Of a stretch of DNA of 41,313 bases, positions 1 to 11,100 are shown one piece after another. This DNA comes from a virus. The stretch spans positions 1-41,313 of IMG/VR virus record IMGVR_UViG_3300032182_000456, one strand, 5' to 3'. Numbering within the stretch: position 1 is the stretch's first letter; every line of letters starts with the position of its first letter. A program made the translations under genes and the position numbers. Below the pieces are notes generated by a model. That model was not told the origin of the DNA. It worked only from the letters and a program-made list of their open reading frames with translations, and did not search any database.

Positions 1-9
1 TGTGTCTAA

Positions 10-402
10 ATGCCAACCTTTCAGACATTCAAAGATTTGAGTGTTACGTTTAAGAAGCATCCTGTCACTGACGATATTGTTAGTGTGAAGGATAAGGCGG
101 CTATCGTGCAGTCAATCTCCAATTTGCTTCTTACAAATAAAGGTGAAAGACCATTTCAACCAGATCTGGGGTGCGGACTACGAAATGTATTGTTCGAACC
201 CCTAGATTTTGCGTCTGCTGGTATTATTCGTTCAGAAATCACGGATACACTTAAGAAGTATGAACCAAGAATTACGGTTAATACAATCCGTGTTTATCCA
301 GATCAACTGAATAACGGATATGACGTTGAAATTTCTTACACTATTGTTGGTCGAGATGATGCACCAGTAACTGTAGACATCTTTCTAGAGCGCACACGAT
401 AA
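10..402 (+). CDS. 25: Baseplate wedge protein, gp25-like
   Basis: This 130-residue protein resembles T4 gp25, a small wedge protein of the contractile-tail baseplate (GPW/gp25 family). In T4 gp25 works with gp6 and gp53 and helps start sheath assembly in the infected cell. What I see: an early D-I-V-S-V-K-D-K-A-A-I-V-Q-S-I stretch, then N-L-L-L-T-N-K-G-E-R-P-F-Q-P-D-L-G-C-G-L (about residues 36-56), the family's conserved core, where a short helix leads into G-E-R-x-x-x-P-x-x-G. The C-terminal part is beta-rich and ends in V-D-I-F-L-E-R. Length fits the family (T4 gp25 is about 132 residues). The start ATG directly follows a TAA at 7-9, so it was probably preceded by another tail gene, and any ribosome site lies outside the window. 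Its stop overlaps the next start by one base (TAATG), suggesting coupled translation with gp6. Confidence is high. Confidence 0.93.
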   Translation: MPTFQTFKDLSVTFKKHPVTDDIVSVKDKAAIVQSISNLLLTNKGERPFQPDLGCGLRNVLFEPLDFASAGIIRSEITDTLKKYEPRITVNTIRVYPDQLNNGYDVEISYTIVGRDDAPVTVDIFLERTR

Positions 403-2195
403 TGCCATATACTCAGGTTGCCAATTTAGACTTTGAAGATATCAAAGCAGCTCTGAAGGATTACCTCAGGGCAAATTCTGATTTCACTGATTATGATTTT
501 GAGGGATCGGCATTATCAACGTTGATTGATACTCTTGCCTATAACACCTACTACACGGCGTTTAACACCAATATGGTGGTCAATGAACTATTCATTGATT
601 CAGCGACCCTCAGGGACAACGTAGTAGCGATTGCGAAGCAATTAGGATACAGACCCAAGAGTATCACTTCTCCTACTGCCTCGATTTCTTTTACTGCAAC
701 GTATGCAAACCCAACAACTGATACCGAACTAATCCTAAAAAGAGGAACAGGATTTATTGCCAACTATGACAATACAATCTATCAGTATGTTACTATTGAA
801 GATACGAAAGCACAAATAGCAAATGATCGTGCAGTATTTACTGATGTAGAAATTAGAGAAGGAACTGTAGTTGTCAATAACTTTACTATTGATACTTCAC
901 TCTCTTCACAGAGATTTATTCTTGATAACCAAAGCATTGATGCTAATACTATTAGAGTTAAGGTTTATCCAACTGGCGGAACGTTTAACGAACCTTATCT
1001 GTTAGCAGAAAATATTCTTGGTATTGACGGAAACTCGAAGATCTTCTTCTTGGAGGAAACTGAGGATGACCGATATGAGATGATATTTGGTGATGGAGTT
1101 TTAGGTAAGGCACTAGAGAATGGTGCGAGGGTGGAAGTGTCTTACCTAACCACTTCTGGACCAGACTCAAACGGAGTTAAGAGTTTTGTATTCTCTGGTG
1201 TATTAGAAAATACAACTGGATTTACTCCCGTCACCAATGTAACTATTGATTCTAGCGTTGCATCTTCTGGTGGAGAATTGCCAGAGTCTGTAAAGAGCAT
1301 TAAGTTCAATGCTCCAAAGACCTATGGAACTCAGGATCGTGCAGTTACATCTGATGACTATGCTGCTATCGTTCGTAAGATATATCCATCAGTTAGTGAT
1401 ATCATTACATTTGGTGGAGAGGATCAAGATCCACCAGAGTATGGAAAAGTATTCATTGTATTAAAACCAGTTGATGCTTCTTACTTGACTTCATTAACGA
1501 AGAAGCAAATCACTGATGAATTGAAGAAATATGTTGTTGCTTCTGTAGAACCAGTTATTGTAGATCCTTCTATACTCTATGTTGAACTATCGAGTAAGAT
1601 CTATTATAACGGAAACGTTACAGATCAGACACCTTCACAGATTAGAGACAAGGTTATTGGATCTGTGCAAACCTATACTACAAACTCTGATACAGAAAAG
1701 TTCAACGGTAAATTTAGATACAGTAAATTTGTTGGTGTGATTGATGATGCAGATCGCACTATCAACTCCAACTTAACAGAAGTGACAATGAGGAAAGATT
1801 TCTATCCTCAGTTGAATTCTACATTCTATTATGAGATATGTTTCCAGAATGCTTTTGATGAAGAATGTGATGGACCAACTCTCTCCAGCACAGGATTTAG
1901 GGTAACTGAATATCCTACTTTTGATGTCTATGTTGAAGATAGGGATGGCAAAATTGTCCTATATAGACTAGACACTGTAACTGGCGAAAAAGTTGTTCTC
2001 AACAAGGATGTTGGGGAGATTGATTATGTTAGAGGTGAGCTTAAAATGTATGATTTGACTATCATCAAAGGTAGTTTCTTTGACAACCGCATCTCAGTTA
2101 GAGTAAAACCACTATCTAATGATGTTCAGGCACTCCGTGAGGTCTATCTGGACGTTGATGTAGCGAATTCAAGTTTCACCGCATATAAAGAGTAA
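402..2195 (+). CDS. 6: Baseplate wedge protein, gp6-like
   Basis: This 597-residue protein resembles T4 gp6 (baseplate J family), which dimerises to form the inner ring joining the wedges around the hub. T4 gp6 is about 660 residues, so length is close. The N-terminal 95 residues carry the typical helical segment with L-D-F-E-D-I-K-A-A-L-K-D-Y-L, D-F-E-G-S-A-L-S-T-L-I-D-T-L-A-Y-N-T and D-S-A-T-L-R-D-N-V-V-A-I-A-K-Q-L-G-Y, followed by beta-rich middle domains. A central G-D-G-V-L-G-K-A-L-E-N-G segment and R-A-V-T-S-D-D-Y-A-A-I-V-R-K-I-Y-P are the conserved baseplate J core. The start overlaps the gp25 stop by one base, and the stop is four bases before the next ATG, so the three genes probably share one transcript. 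Identification rests on these motifs and the gp25-gp6 order. Confidence 0.93.
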   Translation: MPYTQVANLDFEDIKAALKDYLRANSDFTDYDFEGSALSTLIDTLAYNTYYTAFNTNMVVNELFIDSATLRDNVVAIAKQLGYRPKSITSPTASISFTATYANPTTDTELILKRGTGFIANYDNTIYQYVTIEDTKAQIANDRAVFTDVEIREGTVVVNNFTIDTSLSSQRFILDNQSIDANTIRVKVYPTGGTFNEPYLLAENILGIDGNSKIFFLEETEDDRYEMIFGDGVLGKALENGARVEVSYLTTSGPDSNGVKSFVFSGVLENTTGFTPVTNVTIDSSVASSGGELPESVKSIKFNAPKTYGTQDRAVTSDDYAAIVRKIYPSVSDIITFGGEDQDPPEYGKVFIVLKPVDASYLTSLTKKQITDELKKYVVASVEPVIVDPSILYVELSSKIYYNGNVTDQTPSQIRDKVIGSVQTYTTNSDTEKFNGKFRYSKFVGVIDDADRTINSNLTEVTMRKDFYPQLNSTFYYEICFQNAFDEECDGPTLSSTGFRVTEYPTFDVYVEDRDGKIVLYRLDTVTGEKVVLNKDVGEIDYVRGELKMYDLTIIKGSFFDNRISVRVKPLSNDVQALREVYLDVDVANSSFTAYKE

Positions 2196-2199
2196 GTAA

Positions 2200-5100
2200 A
2201 TGGCTGCTGTTAAGACCAAGAGAATTTCAACTCTAATTGAGTCCCAGCTCCCTGAATTCATTGCTTCTGAATATGAACTATTCTCTAAGTTCGTTCAGAA
2301 GTATTATGAAGCACAGGAAGTACAAGGCGGTGCTTTGGATATTATTGCAAATATCCAAAAATATACAGACATCGATTTCTATGAAAAGAAACTACTAAAG
2401 CAGAATGATATTCTGTCTGCAACAGTTTCTGCTACAGATACAACAATCACTGTAAATGATGCGAGTTCATTTCCAGAGAAGAATGGTTATATCAGAATTA
2501 ATGATGAAATTATTTTCTATACCTCAAGAACAAGCACACAGTTTTTAGACTGTTCTAGAGGTGTAAGTGGTAACACCACTCTTGGAGATCTATACAGCAC
2601 TTCTAATTTTAGCAGCACTGAGGCATCTTCTCATCAGTCTGGAGAAACTGTATTCAATGTTAGTAATCTTTTCTTATATGCATTTGTAAGAAATTTTGAA
2701 AGTCAATACCTAAGTTCTTTTCCAGAGAAATATCTTAAAGGAGAGATTGACAAGAGAACTTTAATTAAGAACATTCAGAAGTTCTACAAGTCAAAAGGAA
2801 CACATAGTTCTATCAAATTTATTTTCAATACTATTGTCGCTAAAGATATTGAAAATAAACCAGAAGTTTATAATCCAAAGGACTTTACATACAAAGCGTC
2901 CAAGTCTGACTGGACTAATGTTTTTGCTATCAAGGCAAAAGTAGTTACAGGAGATCCAAAAAATCTTATTGGAAAGCAAATTGTCCAGCAACCAACTGAT
3001 GAATATGGATATGCTTCTGCAATAATTGATAATGTATATGCAGAAGGAACCAGTGATGGAGAACAAATCTGGAATCTGGTTGTTGCTCCAGAGACTGTCA
3101 ATGGTCTCTTTGAGATCTCAACTAAGACTAGACTAGAGAAAGAACTTCCTTCGACCTATGGTGTTGGAAAAAGAGTTGATGTATTTTCAACGATTGGTTG
3201 GGAGACCACAGGGTCATTCCTGATTGGAGATGAAGTTATCGAATTTGATGATAAGAATGTAACTCAGTTTATCATCAAAGAAAGAGGTGACATTCCTACT
3301 ACTCATGCAGTAGGATCTTCAGTATATAAACCAGTAACCATTGAGGGGTCTGGAGTAACACTATTAACATTTGGTGTGGTTTATGGTCTTGCACCAGTTG
3401 TAAGAAATCCATACTCTTCAGTAGGTGATCGAATTCAAGTATCAAATCCAGGATTCGAGACTACTGATCCAAAAATTACACAAACGGGATCAAATCAGAC
3501 TAGATGGGTGCTCTCTCAAGGCAATGCTGTCAATTCTCCAACTATTCCATATGTTGCTACAGCATTAGATCAAGTTTCTACTGATGTTTCTGCTATTTTT
3601 GCAGATGAGCAATATTACTATGTTACTAGTTCTTCTTTCCCATCTTACAAAATTTTAGATGGTTCTATCACTACAGACACTGTTGCTGATCAGAAGATCC
3701 TAAGAATTATTAGACAGAAAGCAACCAGCACTACAGAAATCTATAAAACACCAAAGCGCGATGTAGGTATTCTACTTAACGGTGTTCCAATTTATGGATA
3801 TAAAGATCCCGAAAGTGTTAGGTATGGTAAATTAGAAAAAATTGATGTTAATACTCAGGGTAATGGATATGCAAAACCTCCATTTGTCCTTATCGATGAT
3901 CTGCCAAACAAAGCAAGATCATTCCTTGCTGGTCAGGTAGTTGATAGTATTGAAGTAACCACTGAAGAGACATTCATCTCAACTCCAAAAATTACAATCA
4001 CTTCTGGAAGAGGTGCAAAAGTCAGAGCAGTTGTAACAGGAGGAAAAGTTACTAGTCTGGTAATTGACGACCCTGGAGAGTTTTATTCATCTCCACCAAT
4101 TGTCAATATCAGAGATAATCTAGGAAGAGGAAGATTTGCCAACTATCAAGCAATTGTCAATAGTGCAGGAGAGATTACTGGATTTGACCAAATTGAAGAA
4201 GGTAACTTCTACAATCAAGATTCTGTAGTTGTAGATATTATTCCTGTTGGATCAAACGCTAGTGGAACTCCTTCTCTCAAAGAATGGAACTTTAATAGAT
4301 TCCAAAAGTTATCCAATAACTTAGATACTGACTACGGTCATCTATTTGAGAATTATAGTCCTGCTAATGACTATGGTTATGGTCACGTTGGAAATCCAAA
4401 AACTCTTCGTATTAGTCTCAATGACAATATTGACAATGCTGGATCAGAACCAGCTGTAAAGACACACTCTCCAATCATTGGTTTTGCTTATGATGGCAAT
4501 CCAATCTATGGTCCATTTGGTCATGAAGATCCACTAGACCCCAACTCTTCTATTGCAAGAATGACTTCTAGTTATTCTCTCAATGGCACTAGATCTGGTG
4601 GTCCCTCAACCAGCGAGTATGCATTAGGAACATTTACAAATGATTATACCTATGCTCACAAGAGCGGTTCTTTAGACGAAAATAATGGAAGATTCTGCGT
4701 CACTCCAGATTTCCCAGAAGGAACTTATGCTTATTTCCTTACTATTAATAGCAATCAAATACCGCAATTCCCATATGTTCTAGGTGACAACTATTATTCT
4801 CTACCAGTAGATAGTAATTACAATTCTGGCATCAATCAAAATGATATTCCAAAAGATGCAAAGAGATTGTATCTCCCAGGAATGCCACGAAATGGCGAGG
4901 GTCTCATTGCCACAGTAGCAGAAGTAAAATCTGGTACAGTTGATAATGTTCTACTTGATAGATCATCAAGCAATTTCTCTATCAATTCTAAATTATACTT
5001 TGACAATAGAGGCACAGATGGATCTGGTGCAGAAGCATCTGTATCTTCTGTTAAGGGCAAATCCGTAACTTACTTAGAAAGCAAAGAAGATAAAGTTGTA

Positions 5101-8100
5101 AAACTCACAACAATTCAGAATGCATACCTGTTTGCAGATGATACTCTAAGACAACCAGCATCTGGAGCTTCTGGTGACATTGTTGGAACTGTGCAAAACG
5201 ACAATGTAATTGTCCTAAGAAATGTTATCGGTACTTTCAATAACACTGGCACTTTCTCTGCAGATATCAAAACCTTTACTCTCTTCTTAGATAAGAATAG
5301 CACATATACAGAGGGAGCAACTCTTTCTCTAACTGATGGTATCAATCCACCAATTGCAACAGCAGAGGTATTGGATGGATCCAATAATCAAAATATCATT
5401 AGAATTAAAGTTTTAACAGGAACTTGGATTGTTGATGATGATTATTTCTTACAATCAAGTGACTTGTTCAATACCTCGGGAACAAAAATTGTAAGTCTTA
5501 CATCCCTTAGTGATGACCTAGAACCATTTGATGTAAATCAAAATGTAGCATTAATTGAGACTGATGAGAATCATGGTTTGGGTATTGGTGATAATGTAGT
5601 CGTTGATATAAATCCCGACGATACCACAAAAACCAAGACATATTATCTAAGAAAGAGATTATATCAAGAGGTTGTTTTTAGGACTCCTGTATTTGATACT
5701 ACAATTGATTTTACTGGAATTGGCAAATTTACAATCTTAAATGGTGGAGCAGATTATGCACCAGGACAATATCAAGATGTGCCATTGACTGGTGGATCAG
5801 GATCTGGTGCTACAGCAACCATTACTGTATCTGATGCTGGTTTGGTATCTAGTATTCAAATTCAATCTCTTGGTAAAGATTATCAGAGAGGCGATTACTT
5901 GTCCGTAGATGATGAGAGTCTATCAAGATCTTTAGCATCACTAAGCACAGCAAGATTTACTCTGTATGTTGATCATGTTGGATTTGCAGCAGGATCTAGT
6001 AAAGTCATTGTCAAAGATGCAAAAGGATATGCAGAAGGAGATTTGATACAGATAGGAGAAGAAGTTCTAGAAATCTCTTCTATCAATGGTACAGAACTCA
6101 CTGTTATTAGAGCGAGAGAAAATACGAAAGATGTAGATCACTTTGATGGACAGAAAGTATCTCTCTATAATGGAAGATACAACTTTACTGATAACTATCA
6201 GGTACAAACTGGTGTTGGAACTGGTTTCATCAAATCTTACGATCCATCCACACAAACTGCTACGATTGTATTTGACTATGGAACGATAAAGAGCACCGCA
6301 AACCCAGTTGCTCTTAGCACTACATTCTTTGATTCAAGCAATCCTAATAGACTTGTTACTGTAGTATCAGTTAGTGGCATTGACTACAAGTTTGAGTTCT
6401 CTGAAGATAATCAAACATTCGATCCTAATCCTAACATTGATTTGCAGGAATATTATCGTTATGTTTTTGATACTTCACACTCATCTCTGACTGGAACTTT
6501 CTTCGATGTAAGTCCAAGTGGAAAGTTCAATCTAGTAACAGTAGAAAAAATCAATAGTACAATTCTTCCAGGAAACCCAGGAGCATTTACTGATCTAAAA
6601 TTTGGTTTTGGATCTAGATTAGCAGGTAATACGTATCGTGACAAAGTAGGAACTAATTTTACAAATTTCTTCTACTTTGATAGAAATGACATTGTAAATG
6701 CTGACGGAAAGTATTTCAAGATTATACAGGATCCTTTACAGGGGTCAAAGACTGTAAATTATGTAACACCAAATAGATTTGTTTATGATTTGACATCTAT
6801 TCCACTTTGGGATGGATCTGGAACTATTACATACACCACATCTGGACAATTTGCTGTTGGTGAGATTAATTCAATCAATGTTTCTAATCTGGGTCTAAAC
6901 TACAAAAAGGTCCCTGTTATTTTGGGATGTGATCTCAGTTCTACTTTTATTGCTGAGGCAACAGTATTATTTGATACTGCTACACAAACAATAACTGGTG
7001 TCGATATTGACAAAAAAGGATCTAATTATGTAAATCCAAAAGTTGTCATCATTGACGGAGATGGTTTTGATGCAACATTCAATGTTGTTGCAAGAAATGG
7101 AGAGATCTTCTCTATTACTGTAGATAATCCTGGAAGAGGATATACTTATGCTCCAACAATTCAAATCATTGAATCTGATGTAGAAGCATATGTTGATAGT
7201 AATACTATTGGAACTCCACAAAGTATCAACATCTTCAGAAATGGTGGAGCATATCATTTAGACAAGACTGTATCTTCTACCTTTACAACAAAGTATGTAA
7301 TTTCTCTGAAAGATTTTAGTGGCAATTTCCTAAAAGGTGAGAAGGTATCTCAGTCTATTAATGGTATTGAAGTATTCCGTGCCAAGGTTGCTGAATGGAG
7401 ATCTGGATCTAATTTACTCAAATTAGATGATGTTGTGGGAAGTATAAGAAATTCCGTTTCTATCGTAGGAAAAATTTCTAATTCTTCTGGAATGGTTAGA
7501 ACAGTATATGTAACTTCTCTCGCAGAAGAGATTGCATCATTCTACGATAACATTGGATCTTATCAGTCTGATAGAGGAAAACTTGGTGTTGCTAATCAAA
7601 AACTAACTGACAGTTTCTTCTATCAAGACTATTCATATGTTGTAAAATCTAAAACTCCAATTGATCAATGGAGAGACCTGATTAAATCTACAACTCATCC
7701 AGCTGGATTCAAATTGTTTGGTCAGGTTGATATCGAATCTGACGCTGAAATTAGAATGCCAGCTCAGTCTCCAAAGTCTGACAATTTTACTATTATTCAA
7801 CTTTGGGATCCAGAAAAGAACAAGATTAGTGTAGAGAGCACCAGAAGAATTGTAACTCAGACTGTAACCAGTTCGAAGAGCACTAAAGAAATCAAAGGAG
7901 TTGGTACTGCTCATGCATCAGAATTTAATTTTTCTGAAACAAGAGCATTTGAGGTTACTCTTGCCGATCCTTTCAATGGAGTCAATGGTGTTGATGCAAC
8001 AACTGGTTACACTGGTGGTGCAGAGAATGTTGGACAAAAGATTTTCCAACTCCTAGATGATCAAGGTAATCCCTTTACCCCAGTCAGTGCAAAGAATCTT

Positions 8101-11100
8101 ATTATCACGTTGAATGGTATTCTGCAAGAACCAGAAGTTTCTTATACAGTGTCAGGTGATAAGATTGTTTTCTCCCAAGCACCTTTGGGTCCATCATCTA
8201 AATTGACTGGAACTAATCTTACAGATCTAACTTCTTATGATGGTACAGTATTCTATGGAAGATATATTGAGTTTAAAGATAATCAATATAACAACCAGTA
8301 TTTCAAGAAACTGAGAAATATTTTCCAACGTAATGGAAGATGGTTAGATGCTGCAAATCAAATTGAAAGAAATAGAGAATTTATTGTTGAGGAAGCAGTA
8401 GGATATGGTAGAGAGAAGCATCCAAATCTAGATTGGAGCACTAAGATTGATGATTATCTGGAAGATGTTGGATTTATTATTGATGCATATGAACATGATG
8501 TACGTTTTGGTGGAAACATTAAAACTGTAGATTATCTCTCAATATTCAATTCAGATGATGATTACAATTATATCACAACTAATAAAACTGAGTCTTTAGA
8601 TATATTCAAGTATGCTACTAACCTCGCTAAATTAGCAGTTAGAAACTGGGATGTTGTAGAAGAGAATGTTGCATATATTCAAGGATCTAGACAGGTAACA
8701 GTTGCCAATACTAACAATCTAGCTGTTGGAATGTTTATTAGTTCTGGTACTGCATTCGCATCTGGAACTAAAATTGTTTCTATTGACAGTAATACACAAG
8801 TCACTTTAAACAATGCTGCTCTAGCAAACTCTGGTGGAGGGGGTGGCGCTGCAGCAGGTGTCACTGATCTGAGTGGATCAACAGGAGGTAGTGATTACAT
8901 TATTCCTACGAGCACAGGTGCAGTTCAACCTGGAAATCAGTATGCTGTAGATCCTGGTGATGTTTTACAAGCACCTATTTCATTCTCTGCTTCTGATAGT
9001 GCAACTTTCTACTTCAGCGGTATTAACAATGGAACGTTCTGGGATGCGTCGGATTTAATTGCTGGCAATAAAGAATATTTCAAGGAAGAAATTGCTGGGT
9101 GGTTTGCTGCACAATATCCTGGTGTTACCTGGACAGATGTAAGAAAAGATATTGACATTTATGTTGATGCTACTGTCTATCATTTGAGATTTGGTGGCAA
9201 CTTTAAGATAGTTGATTTTGCACAACTATACTATGAAAGAAATCTTTATCCATATCCAGAGCAGTTGAAAGCAGGTGTAAGTCCTGCAGAATTTGCTGGT
9301 GCATATAATGAATTGAAAGTTCTTATGGTTGATGCCATGAGAAATAATTTAGGAATAGGAACATATACTTCTATTCCCCCATTCACAGATGGCACTGTAG
9401 CAACGGATACTTCTTTCCCATACTGTGCCCAAGTAGAAAGTTCTTTGAATAATTTCTACAGCATAATCAATACTATATTGAATGAAGGCAAAGGTTTAAT
9501 AGAGAAAACCAACATCAATTCAAATTATGCTGGAAACTGGAGCAGAACTTTAACGTATTCTAATTACAATATAATTCCTGATCCCCTATTGACAGCACAG
9601 GAGTGCAACGATGTTATTTCATCTGTAGATTCATTGTTTGACAATGTAAGTGACATTCTTAATGGCACTAGTGTTACTAGATCTACTCCAGACTTCTTAG
9701 ATGGAGAGACTACTACTTTTGAAATGTATTGGGATGATGATACAGAGGTCAATACTGAGGAAGACGAAGATCTATTCCTAACATTGAATGCTGTCTTACA
9801 GAGACCAAAATATACAGAATCGTATCCTCTTTCTGATGCATACTATATTGATAGAACAACTATTCCAAACAAACTAGTATTTGACGTTGCTCCTATTTGG
9901 GATCAAGACTTCGGTGCTAAGAGTATTGGCGAACCAACGGCAGTAGAACTAGTTGCTGGTATTGGAGTAGGAAACTACAAGAGATTAACTATTGATTATG
10001 CACTAGTAGATGAAGTTAGAGGTGGTCCTTTCTTAATTCTTGACGTTGAAGATAACACATCACAAGAAATTGAACAGCAAGATTACTTGTTTGTATTCTT
10101 AGATGGAGTTTTACAGAGAAGAGAATACTCTTATAGTGTAGCAGGATCTACAATCTCTTTCAACGTTCCAATTAAGAAGGATACCAAAATTGATATGAGA
10201 TATCTCTATGGAAGAGATTTAGATCAAATTATCAATTTCCACGATTTTAATCAAGATACTTTCTATGCACAAGGTACAGTAACATTTGATGTTGCTTCTG
10301 GAGCAACTGAATTGTTAAACTGGATTGGAATTAATTCTTCCGAATCTTTCCATGCATGGCAAGTCAATCCTAATGGATCTTTCAATGTTATCGGACAACT
10401 TACAAATCCATCACAATCTTCCAACACATTAACCTTTACTCTTGAAGGTCAGAAATGTGATTTGATTCAAGGTGTTGATGTTGTTGTAGGAATTAAAGGA
10501 GATTATTCTAATAATAGAATTATTAGATTGAATTCTTCTGGATCCAGCATATCCTATGTTACTGATGAGGACGGAAGACTCAAACTAGCATATCCAGTAT
10601 CAGAAAACGCTTGGCGTGGAACATTTATTGGTAAGTATTATAGAGATCCTTTTGTTTCTCTGTCAGATGAGGACTATGTAAGAATTGAGGGTGAGAGTGA
10701 CTTTAGAAGAGTTAAGAAAGCACCAGAAACAACAACTTCTAAAGAACATAGAAATCAAGGATATGTTTCTGGTTCCAATTTTGGTATCGCTCAAGTCGAA
10801 GCATATAATGGTGTAACTAGAGGCGAAGGACTGAGTATTGTCGCCAAGATTGAAAACGGATCAGTTGTAAGTCTTGAGTGGAATCAACGTAGTTATGATC
10901 CTTTGACTCAACCAACTGCATATCAATATTATACACCACCAGTATTACATTTCATTCCAAAAAATGGAAATGGTGGCGGTGCTAAAGCAGTAGTTCTTGT
11001 AAGCAAAGGTCAAGTTATCAGTGTTGATCTGCTTGAGGGTGGATCTGGATACACAGAAGCACCAAGAGTTGTTGTTGCAAGAAGATATGAGATCTTGCAA

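Noticed and set aside
1-9. End of an upstream gene (two codons and TAA just before the gp25 ATG)
   Set aside because: Nine bases cannot show a coding frame; an upstream tail gene is likely but cannot be supported from the window.
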